Of a DNA stretch of 64,000 nucleotides, positions 10,212 to 19,800 are shown piece by piece. A program made the translations under genes and the position numbers. A model generated the notes under the pieces. That model was not told the origin of the DNA and ran no database searches. It worked only from the letters and a program-made list of their open reading frames with translations. The first letter of the stretch is position 1; every line of letters starts with the position of its first letter. Source of the stretch: Asparagopsis taxiformis (lineage: Eukaryota; Rhodophyta; Florideophyceae; Bonnemaisoniales; Bonnemaisoniaceae); the NCBI GenBank assembly GCA_030407315.1, contig JALQPE010001788.1, positions 20,679 through 84,678 of the forward strand, read 5' to 3'.

Positions 10212-11623
10212 TCACAGCCCAAAACGCCGTTTCATTGGCTGAAAAATATCTCGAAAATGTAAAATATTATTCTATTTCATCAACTTGGCAGTCCATTGAT
10301 CCTTCGCATCACATTTCTTCTCGCAGTTGATTCCCTCTTCCCACAGACGCCAACCTTCCGTTCATCACCGCCACTCACACCAACTGCGTCCTTCGGCCAC
10401 TCCACAATTCTCAACACAGCCCTCCTCTTATCCAAATCCATTTGCATGTATTGTCATCCCAACCTCCTGTCAATGCTCTTCCATAGACACTGCAGGGTTT
10501 ACCGGAACTTTCCGGACAGCTACTGGGGGGTAGGAGTTCTGTAGTCCTTCAGACCGAGAGGCCTGCCTGAGCGTGTAGCGGTAGGCCCCCCAGTAGCGGT
10601 CCATGCTAAGCTACTGAGGATCAACGATAGAGTGGGACGGTGGGAGGGGAACGAAAGCGACGACTAGGCTGCAGAATTGACGTGCCTGTGGGCGACGCTC
10701 CGTCAACAACTTGCCTTCTGGCAGCGAAGCAGTATGTTTCCCTCTCGCAGGCCGGCTGCGTTGCGCTTGCGCGTGCGTAACTCGAGGCTGGATTGCCTAT
10801 ACATAGCTGGCTTTCAGATTCTGGCCGCCGGCGCGCTTGCTGCTTAGGTAATACGCGCGCCGTGCCGCCGAGCCTGCGCGGTAAACACGTGTCGCGTGCC
10901 GGCTGCACGACAATCGTTGTAACTCCGTCAATATTGCGTCTGTGCTTCTACTAGCGCTTGTGAAGTTGAAATACCTTCTGCGTTCCTTGAAATCCTATTG
11001 TCTCCAATATTCTAACTTGCCCGTTTTGCTGGGGTGGATAAATTTCCCAACAAAACGTTGATAGAGCGCATGTGAACCGCTCGTCCCCGATTCTGCAGCG
11101 CTCGGTCGCAGCTGCGTGTTTGCGCATACTTGTTGTCGACGCATCCGGTGCAACTCCGGACGTTGTGCGCTATGGCGTGCATGAATGGACGATGTGCGCG
11201 GATGAAACGCTTGGCGATGAACTGGATCGATTTTTGACTCAAGTCTATGAGCCAAAGATGAAGCGCGTTTGCCAGAGTCGTTTTGGTCGGAGCTTGCTTT
11301 CCACAGCTTTCTTGACAAACTGCGACCGGCTTCTCCCAGCTTGATACCGCCCGGCTACATTCGCGAATACATCCAGTTCCATGTATCGTCGCTGTACCAA
11401 CTTGACCATTTCGTTCATCAACTAAATCGTGCCTGTCTTTTTTACCAAAAGCAATATCAGCTTCTCTGCCTTTCCAGTTCTCCCCCAACGCCGAATGTTC
11501 AACTGTTCGCATCTCATAATCCTACTACCCCACACCACACCCCTCTACGTTGCTGAATTTTTGGATCACTCTTCTGATATTGAACAATGCTTTACCCATT
11601 TTCTACTCTGTAATCTCTCTTCC
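10212..11623. other. Intergenic region downstream of both receptor genes
   Basis: No gene recognised; the frames of 80-165 codons on either strand overlap one another and carry no motif. It contains the inverted-repeat structure noted separately at 10502-10597. Confidence 0.45.
10502..10597. repeat. Palindrome plus long hairpin
   Basis: A perfect 14-base palindrome CCGGAACTTTCCGG (10502-10515, with a 2-base centre) is followed by a perfect 12-base inverted repeat: GCTACTGGGGGG at 10519-10530 pairs with CCCCCCAGTAGC at 10586-10597 across a ~55-base loop. It could be a transposon footprint or a structured RNA. No function can be assigned. Confidence 0.5.
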
Positions 11624-14600
11624 TTACACGCTGCTCGGACCAGCAACCCTGCCACTTTTCAGCCTTTCCATCGCCTCTAATACCGCATCTCTAATCTCTT
11701 TGACAAAGTTCATCTGCGCTGCCTTCTCTGCTCTGCTATTCCCGTTAGTCACCTTGTCCTTATTCTCCACGCCGGTTACACTCCTCAGCGATTGTAGAGC
11801 TCTTAGCACATCCTTAATTCCATACTCATCTTCTTGTGCCATTCGCTCCAGGAATTTTTCCGCGACGAACACATTCTCTCCCTTCTCGTTCAATACACCG
11901 AACAGCGTACTCTGATTACTGCAGTCGTTCAGTGTCAAGCGGTAGAAGACGGGAATAATGATGACTTCACGCTCGCCACCTTTATCGAATCGCTCCAAGA
12001 AACACATCAGCTCCTTGAGCGTCCACTTGCGCGAAGCGAACTCCGGTGACAGAATCACCACAGCAATCTTGGCAGTGCGCATGGCGGTGATCATCTTCTG
12101 AGATGCCTTTTGCCCGGGTCGGAGCTCTGCCTTGTCTAGAAATACTTTGAAACCCAGTGCAACTAGCAGTTCGTATAATGGTTCGGCGATAGTCAACTTG
12201 TCAGTACCGGCGTGACTAATGAATACGTCGTACACTTCGTCCGTTTCGGTGCCTATGGTTTGGTCATGTGATGGAGGTGGATGTGGTTGTGAAAGGAGTG
12301 GTAGAGGAGGCGCATCTCGCGGTGGGAGTTGAGTACTGTCTGTGACGAGATCGATGTAGAGCATACCCCTGTAATACATTGAAATAAACATTCGAGATGT
12401 ATCGGAGACATAATATGCTCCCCTGACAATATCCTCCAAGGTGGCTATGGTGAAAGGCGAGTCGTTTCCTTCGTATGTCAGATCCGAGTGCCACTCAATG
12501 CCATACTCGGTTAACTGCTTATGGAATTTCATTTGAGGAATTGCAGTTTTGAACGATGCAGTACTATCGCCATCGAGTTGTACTCTGTCTAACGGCTCTC
12601 CTGACGACACATTCCACGACATTGATTTCTTCTGGACCATCCCATTCTCTCCGCCTGCCTGGACAGCTGCGACGGCTGAGATGACGCTACCATCTGGGCT
12701 GAACCATATCGACTCGAGACCTCGTAGTGGACCAACTTGCGTCGTATCACTGGAGTCACTAGGACTTGAAGAACGTGATGAAACATCTTGTTCATCGAAT
12801 GTTAACGACAACGCCCAATCCTCAAGATCTGATAACTTGTGCAACACATTGCCGTTCTGTGTGTCAACAACATGCACATCACAGTTTCTGAGATCACGAT
12901 CGTACGCAACGAATCGGTGGTCATTTGAAACAGCCAGTGATTTGACCCAAAGATAAAGTAGATGCTGAATTTTGCAACTGGAAATGACGCAATCCGTGTC
13001 CCGTGACACATCATCCATGTTCCGAATCTCCAGATGATCCGAACTTCGGTTCAATGTCAAGATTGTTGCTTCATCCTCGGACACCGCAATTCTGTCCATG
13101 TGTAGCAAGAACGCATTGTCCTTTTCGACGTCGCAGACTACTTTTCGGGCATCCCAAACTCGTACTTGATCCTCATGCAACTCAAAGAGTTCAGAGCCAT
13201 CTCCGATGCAAAGCGAACGGTGAGGAGTAAATGATCGATGGGAAAAAGTATTCAGTAACGATAGGACACGATCACGGTTGTTCACCCTCCACACGCGAAT
13301 TATTCGCGTGGGTTTCGTCGATAATTCGCGGCAAGAGCCCCGGTGGTGCGCAGAATATAACAAGCCCCCGTCATTACTGAAGAGAACACTTTGAACCCGA
13401 CCGTAATCTTCATCAGGTGACGTCCAGAGATGTGCGCCGCTCTGCACATCCCAAGTCCGAATCGTTCCATCTTCTGATCCTGAGGCCAATACATTCCCAT
13501 CGAGCGTCAGTGCCACGCTATTCACCCAACGTGCGTGGCCCTCCAATATTTTCCTACTGTCTTTGAAATTTGTGGCGTCCCAAACACGAATGTTGCCATC
13601 CCGTGTTCCGGACACTATGATACCTTTCCTTGTACTTATTGCCAGACAGGTAACACCGCGGACATGCGCGTCGATAATTTCAATTGTGGCACCGGTCTTA
13701 GTATCCATCACTATTAGTCGTCCTCGATCAGTACCGAGAACCACTTTCTCCAGCGATGGCAGTACTTGCATGCAATTTATCCCCTCTCTGTCTTGTAGTT
13801 CAGCTTGCAGTGGTCTCCACTCCTCATACTCTTTCCAAATAATTACTTGCCCTCTTCTGCTGCATGAATATATCAACTCCGAAGAGCGGTCGAAAAACAC
13901 ACCCACGACGTCATCTTCTTCTTTGTGTCCTATAAACGACTTCTTCGTTGTCCCATTATGACTGTTCAATACCACCACCACCCCTCCCTGCCCTCCTACA
14001 ACCACTTCATTTGCAGCCCCTACACACAGGCATTTTCTATTCTTCTCCAGCTTCAGTACACGTTTCAGCGAGCTCCTCCCACTCCTCAATACCCCTGGCC
14101 CAGCACGAGCCCAAGGCCGGCGCGCGTATCGCTCAATACTACAAACTATTCGCTTCACTACTCCGCTTTCGCATGACACGTCTCGCAACCTTCCGTACAG
14201 CTGAAAGGTGCACTGGCTTCTGTTGTTCATACAAACCGGTATCGAAAGCTCTATTGCCCTCTCGACAACTTCAATATCCCTTAACAATCTTCTACCTGTC
14301 TCCGTCTTCTCATTTTTCCTTAAATGCATTCCTAACAGTTGCAATTCAGACATAATCTTCTGAAACGGCCTTTCTTTCATGCTCTCATTCATTTTCTCAA
14401 TCCAGCGATACTCCGTCAGCAACTGCAGAACTTCGGTCTCACATCCGGCCTCGAGTAGGTGTCGAACGACGTTGTCGATCATGTACTTGTCCTTGCCATC
14501 TAGTTTCCACCATGCGTCTTCTTCGGTGCCATTTGACTCTTCTATTTCACCAGCTTCTTCATCTTTTGTGCCTTCGCATGCCCGTATTGATGCCCGGTAC

Positions 14601-16051
14601 GCATCAACAAACCGAGAATGCCACGTTCGTACTCCATCCGACTCCTTCGCCATTTCCATGCACAAGTCGTGAACAAGATCATGCAGCCGTACCCCGACAA
14701 TTAGTCCTTTCTCATCTTTATCTAACGATACCAGACTGTGTCTTGAGAACATCCTCACTCCAACGAGTGCATCATTCACATTCCATAGCTTCTCAATCGC
14801 ACACAATGGAAGACACATCTGCTTTTGCATAACACAAAACGACCGAAACATCTCTCCCACTGTCATGCTCTTCCCCTTCCGCACCTTCTCCAGCGATTCC
14901 AAGCTCGACTGTAGGGCCGCATTCAGTCCCACATGTCCATTCCCACCTTCTGCGTCTGAAAGTTGAGTTCTACTTTTCTCCAGACTCTCCCAGCACTGTA
15001 CAATTCCATCCTGTCCATACACATCTGTCTGTGTACCCAACACATCTTGCAATGCAGATCCAGCGATACTCAGTGCCAGTGGTAGTCCAGCGCAAAGGTC
15101 AATTATTTTTTCTAGTGCCTCACGATTGGGGGATGAGTAGGATGAAAGCATATGACGGTCGATACCGGCATAGGAACATAAAATTTCAATGCAGGTTTCT
15201 CTGCCTGAGTGTTCAGGATTCACTTCAATGGACTTGTCATGCGTAGGTACACGCCCAATCTGCTCATTCCTAGTTGACGTCAGAACTTTGGAACATGCTC
15301 CCTCAATCCCTTGAACCGCTTTACAAGCAGAGTCTACCAAATTGTAGACGCTGGAGTCGAGATCCCACACATCATCAAAGATGAGGAGAAAACGCTTTGC
15401 GGTTAGTCTGTCGACTAGATTCTCCATCAAGGTGGGATGGGTATTCTCCGATGCAGCAAGCTCGATGAACTGGGAATGGAAATCCGGGAAGGCCCTAGCG
15501 ACAATCACCTTGATCTGGTCCAGGAGCTTCTGTACTTTAGCGTCTTTGCCGAGTTGAATGAACCACACGCCGTCTGGAAACTTTGCCCAAACGTCTGCAT
15601 CTCTGCCGAGGGCGCGCTGGATAGTTGTTTTACCTGCGCCACCCATACCGACAAGTGCTATGGCGTTTTCTTTTCGGCTATGAGATAGAAGAGAACGCTT
15701 GGCCTTGCTTTCTGGAGTTCGGGAGCTTGTGGAGAAGTCGAGGACCTGAAGGGAGTTGCGGGGGACATAGAAGACGACGGGTTCTGCAACATGTGACGAT
15801 TGAGCGGGAGATGAAGTGGGAGCAGGGCCGGGAATCTGATGAGATAACTGGGACGGAAGAGGGACTGAAGAAGATGACGGGACTGTATGCGTGAGAGAGG
15901 ACTGGATGTGGGTAGCATGGGTAGCGGCCGGAGTCGGAGAGGTTGTTTGATGGGCTGGGTCAGATACAGGGGCTTGATGGGAGGCTGGAGTGGCGGTCGC
16001 TGTGGTGGCGTTGGGAGCGTTTTGTTTCGAGTGAGAGAAGTAGTGACCCAT
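11624..16051 (-). CDS. NB-ARC-WD40-TIR receptor-like protein, complete
   Basis: Minus-strand gene of 1,475 codons from the ATG at 16051; the open frame continues to 16327, but that upstream part is poor coding sequence and MGHYFS is the better start. MGxxxS at the N-terminus is an N-myristoylation consensus, suggesting membrane attachment. Residues ~10-110 are Pro/Ser/Thr/Ala linker. The NB-ARC ATPase follows: P-loop VGMGGAGKTT near 135-145, kinase-2 RFLLIFDDVWD, KVLTSTR, GLPL box CAGLPLAL and MHD-like RLHDLVHDL. Next come at least four WD40 repeats, then a C-terminal TIR domain (YDVFISHAGTD) with RKWTLKEL, whose Glu (~1347) matches the catalytic position of TIR NADases. All key switch motifs are present, so this copy looks functional. 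It is tail to tail with the P-loop-less homologue at 2985-6785. A copia element sits ~370 bases upstream of the start. An intracellular defence or cell-death role is inferred from the family. Confidence 0.9.
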   Translation of the reverse strand: MGHYFSHSKQNAPNATTATATPASHQAPVSDPAHQTTSPTPAATHATHIQSSLTHTVPSSSSVPLPSQLSHQIPGPAPTSSPAQSSHVAEPVVFYVPRNSLQVLDFSTSSRTPESKAKRSLLSHSRKENAIALVGMGGAGKTTIQRALGRDADVWAKFPDGVWFIQLGKDAKVQKLLDQIKVIVARAFPDFHSQFIELAASENTHPTLMENLVDRLTAKRFLLIFDDVWDLDSSVYNLVDSACKAVQGIEGACSKVLTSTRNEQIGRVPTHDKSIEVNPEHSGRETCIEILCSYAGIDRHMLSSYSSPNREALEKIIDLCAGLPLALSIAGSALQDVLGTQTDVYGQDGIVQCWESLEKSRTQLSDAEGGNGHVGLNAALQSSLESLEKVRKGKSMTVGEMFRSFCVMQKQMCLPLCAIEKLWNVNDALVGVRMFSRHSLVSLDKDEKGLIVGVRLHDLVHDLCMEMAKESDGVRTWHSRFVDAYRASIRACEGTKDEEAGEIEESNGTEEDAWWKLDGKDKYMIDNVVRHLLEAGCETEVLQLLTEYRWIEKMNESMKERPFQKIMSELQLLGMHLRKNEKTETGRRLLRDIEVVERAIELSIPVCMNNRSQCTFQLYGRLRDVSCESGVVKRIVCSIERYARRPWARAGPGVLRSGRSSLKRVLKLEKNRKCLCVGAANEVVVGGQGGVVVVLNSHNGTTKKSFIGHKEEDDVVGVFFDRSSELIYSCSRRGQVIIWKEYEEWRPLQAELQDREGINCMQVLPSLEKVVLGTDRGRLIVMDTKTGATIEIIDAHVRGVTCLAISTRKGIIVSGTRDGNIRVWDATNFKDSRKILEGHARWVNSVALTLDGNVLASGSEDGTIRTWDVQSGAHLWTSPDEDYGRVQSVLFSNDGGLLYSAHHRGSCRELSTKPTRIIRVWRVNNRDRVLSLLNTFSHRSFTPHRSLCIGDGSELFELHEDQVRVWDARKVVCDVEKDNAFLLHMDRIAVSEDEATILTLNRSSDHLEIRNMDDVSRDTDCVISSCKIQHLLYLWVKSLAVSNDHRFVAYDRDLRNCDVHVVDTQNGNVLHKLSDLEDWALSLTFDEQDVSSRSSSPSDSSDTTQVGPLRGLESIWFSPDGSVISAVAAVQAGGENGMVQKKSMSWNVSSGEPLDRVQLDGDSTASFKTAIPQMKFHKQLTEYGIEWHSDLTYEGNDSPFTIATLEDIVRGAYYVSDTSRMFISMYYRGMLYIDLVTDSTQLPPRDAPPLPLLSQPHPPPSHDQTIGTETDEVYDVFISHAGTDKLTIAEPLYELLVALGFKVFLDKAELRPGQKASQKMITAMRTAKIAVVILSPEFASRKWTLKELMCFLERFDKGGEREVIIIPVFYRLTLNDCSNQSTLFGVLNEKGENVFVAEKFLERMAQEDEYGIKDVLRALQSLRSVTGVENKDKVTNGNSRAEKAAQMNFVKEIRDAVLEAMERLKSGRVAGPSSV

Positions 16052-16424
16052 GATGCTTGAACTATGCGTGAATGGAATGTAGAGAAGAGCGTAAGTTGCG
16101 GAGAGGAATAGTTCAGTTGATGAGGCAGGCGTGGAGGCGGTGATGATTGGCGTCTCGCGGATACTAAAACGGAAGACGTAGAGTGTGAGAAGCGAAAGTG
16201 TTGGACACTGTTGACGCTGAGAGGAAGCGAAAAACCTTTGTCGAAGAGCGGAGTAAATGCGGATGGGAATAGAATGTCTCTGTTGGAAGTCATGAATTGA
16301 CGCCTTGCTGGCAACGAATATACACATGTATGATACAAAGTGAAGACGCGTGTGAGGTCATCGTGAGACGATGCGGACGCAGATACGTGTACAGGCAGCA
16401 GCAGTACAGAAGTCACGAGTACTT

Positions 16425-16480
16425 TGTCGGAAGATCATACCAATACAATAATTCATTACAGTAGACTCAGTATTTAAGGT
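16425..16480 (+). repeat. 5' LTR of copia B, left part
   Basis: First 56 bases of the LTR, starting TGTCGGAAGATCATACC and ending AAGGT, where element A inserted. It carries a TATA-like TATTTAAG. It matches 26908-26963 of the 3' LTR. Confidence 0.92.
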
Positions 16481-16600
16481 TGTCGGATGATCAAACCATT
16501 ACAGCAGCACATTACAGCAAATAGCTCATTCAGTATTTAACCATCGCCACCGAGCCGGCAGTCACAGAATAAAGTTATATAATGAGCCTCATCATCAACA
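16481..16600 (+). repeat. 5' LTR of copia A
   Basis: 120 bases from TGTCGGATGATC to CATCATCAACA. It contains a TATA-like TATTTAA near 16534 and an AATAAA poly(A) signal at 16568-16573, so promoter and RNA 3' processing signals are both present. Confidence 0.93.
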
Positions 16601-16614
16601 GGTTATGGACCCAG
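16601..16614 (+). promoter_or_regulatory. Primer binding site of copia A (initiator tRNA-Met, internal)
   Basis: GGTTATGGACCCAG directly follows the LTR. Drosophila copia uses GGTTATGGGCCCAG, complementary to the anticodon-stem region of initiator tRNA-Met (half-tRNA priming). The site here differs by one base. Confidence 0.8.
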
Positions 16615-16842
16615 CCGCTAACGCGCTAACGATATCACCCGCCCACCATCCCCCGACGCAGCTCGCGGCGACTAACTAACACACCCACTCCTCGCAACAT
16701 TACTCCGCCGACATCTCGCGCAGCGCGCTACGCGCATCGTTCACTCATCCGAAGCCGTCAACAAGCCCTTGACGAACACGTCTACGACCTCTACAATCAA
16801 ACCTTAATCGAACTCGACCCATCCCACCCTTTTCCTACTACA

Positions 16843-19800
16843 ATGCCTGGCTCCCCGCCCCCAACAACACCCGCTCCATCCTCCGCACCCTCAACCCTTC
16901 CCAACGCTCCACCCCCCCTTCACTTCGATATTCCCCTCCTCACCCAACACAACCTCATTCAATGGTGTCACACAGTTGAGAGCCATGCCACCATCTATGA
17001 TCTCATCCCCTATGTCCACGGGCCGGTGCCACCGGCCCCAACAGAAGCCAACGCGTTGCGTCATCACCGGCAACAGATCGCACTAACACGACTCCTCATT
17101 CTCCCGCACATATCACAGCCAATACTCCGAGGCATCAGACCCACCATATTGAACAGTCCCACACCCACCCTGTATCAGTATGTGCGAGAAAAGCTCTCCA
17201 CAATCCCACCACACCACTCCGAGTCAAATCTCCGCCGCCGCGCCGCCCAACTCAAGTACACACCGGGCAGCCCCATCCAAGAGTACATCGACAAGCACAC
17301 GGAACTCCGTGAAATCATGATACAATCAGCATTCCCCGCTATAGCAGACGAACAGACTACAGTACAATACGTACTTGACGGACTCTATGACGATCCCCAA
17401 TGGAACAACCTCCTTCGCGACATCGCGAACTTCCACAACTTCCATCAAGGACGACGCCCCTCGTTGGACCTCGTCTTCAACATGCTCATCGAACACGAAC
17501 ATGCTACACCCCTCCGCCCGACAACGTGCACCTCTCCGCGGCCTCATGACCCACCCGTCCCCGTCACGCCCTACCACGTACCATACTCCCACCCACCTCC
17601 CCCAACACAATACACCCTCCTCCCCAACGTCCGACCAGGCACACCTCGACAGACACACCACCGCCACAATCCCAGACAGTTTGCCCTCCCCCATACCATT
17701 CACCTCGATACCCATATCCCGCAACCGCCCAGACATCAAGGACAATGGTGCACCATGCACGGCTCACCCACACACTCCACCGAGAACTGCATCACACGCC
17801 GCAATATGCTCCGCAAAATGGAGCTCCGCGACAGCAAGACCAACCAAGCCCACGCATCTCAGCTCACTCAACATCCCCACGCTGATGAACCACCAGGTAA
17901 TGGAACACCTCCCATTCACCCACAACTCTATCACTACCATTCCGCCCCACCAGAAATCTACCAACTCCCTTCAACGCCCCAACAGCCACCCGACAACACA
18001 AACCCCCATACGACTTCGCCATACGCCAGCACAATAAACTCCAACAATTCTTCCAGCTACCTCCTGGATTCCGGCGCAACACCCACCCACATAAGGTGTC
18101 CGCAGCCCTATATGCCCCGCAAACAAACAACAACGCTTACAGCTTCCGGCGACCTTATCCCCATAACACACCAGGGCCCCACGTCCATCCCAATACCCAA
18201 TCACCCACCTATCCGCATCCCTCATGCTGTCGTCATGCCACGCGCGAAACACAATCTCCTCTCGGTAAGCCAAGTGGCTGACAATCATGACATCCTCTTC
18301 CAACGCGACGCAGCCTACATCACACGTCCTCAACCATCCCCACCGCCCAACATTGTTGTCGCCACTGCGCCCCGTACTAACAATCTCTATTACCTCAACC
18401 CAGACAGCCCTCTCCCTAACGCAAAACACCACCCTTTCCACTCTTCCACCCCTTCACACCCCCCCACAACTACCCATCCCCATGCACTCGGCGCACGCAC
18501 TCTCCACCCCACAAAACCGACCCCGAAAACAATTAGAACAACTAATACGCACACACTACTGAACACCAGTGCACCTCGCGCCCCTCCACCTACCTACAAA
18601 CGTCCGCACACCACTCCGAAGCCTTTCCAGATTTCACAACGCATCAAGAAAACTACTACAAAAACAACCACAAACCAGAAAACCCCTCCCCCCATACACT
18701 CTCTCCCTAAGTCCGACCGTCTCACTCCAACTCCCCAACCCACAAAATCGACCCCACCACCTCCGCACAATGGACCAAACCCTTTACCCAAAAACGTAAT
18801 CCGCTCCAAACACACACCGACACCAATCGTTAACCCGGCGACCCCACATCACTCCAAGTCGCACCGCACTCCTACTTCAGCACCACCACCTCCCCCCAAA
18901 ACGACAGACCAGCACCAAAAACCCTCCCGCATGCTGATCACACGACAACACGTCACCAGAAACCCAACCGCACGCCAAACAAAATCTCCCAGCCCCATCC
19001 TTACCGCCGCTCTCACTCCCCCACCCACTAAGTCGCCCAACCCCATTGATCGTGACTACCACGACTGGCATGTACGCCTAGGCCACCTGCACCCCATCCG
19101 CCTCCACCAACTCGCCACACAAAGCCTTGTGCATGGATTGCCCGACACCCTAAAATCACCTCCACCCAAAATCACATGCACAGGCTGTTCACTTGGAAAA
19201 CAAACGTCTGCTCCCTTCCGCAGCCGTGACCGGCTTGCCCCCCTTTGTTCCCACATCCACACCGATGTCTGCGGACCGTTCAAACCCCTCTCCATCAATA
19301 ACAACCAGTACTTCGCTACTTTTTTGGACGAACACAGCCGATACCTACACATCCATGTATCACCACGCAAAAACCTAGCGGCAGCACACATCCAAGAGCA
19401 CATCTCACGAATCCACACTCTAACCCCCCACCGAGTCACCGACGTGACTATGGACAACGCCCGCGAATATTTCTCTCATACCCTTAAAAACTTCTACACC
19501 TCCCAGCACATCCGAACACACCCCACTGTTCCCCACAGCCCCCAGGAAAACGCGCTGGCCAAGCGCGTCAATCGCACGCTGATGGACACGGTCAGAGCAA
19601 TTCTCTTAACATCCCAACTTCTCTCTAAACTCTGGGAATATGCTCTCTACTGTGCAGTAGACCACCACAATCATTCTCCTCACGCAACACACGGCAATAC
19701 ACCGTACTCTGTATGGACGCAATCCACTCCCGACGTCTCCACCTTCCTCACCTTTGGCCAACTCGGATATGTCCACAGCAGAAAACCAGTCACCAAACTG

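Noticed and set aside
15658..16416. A 252-codon minus-strand frame overlapping the start of the receptor gene
   Set aside because: It is a Ser/Pro/Leu-rich shadow in another frame of the receptor's low-complexity N-terminus.
16630..16842. Choosing an upstream non-ATG start for the copia A polyprotein
   Set aside because: The frame is open, but there is no ATG before 16843, so I kept the ATG and reported the upstream segment as a finding.
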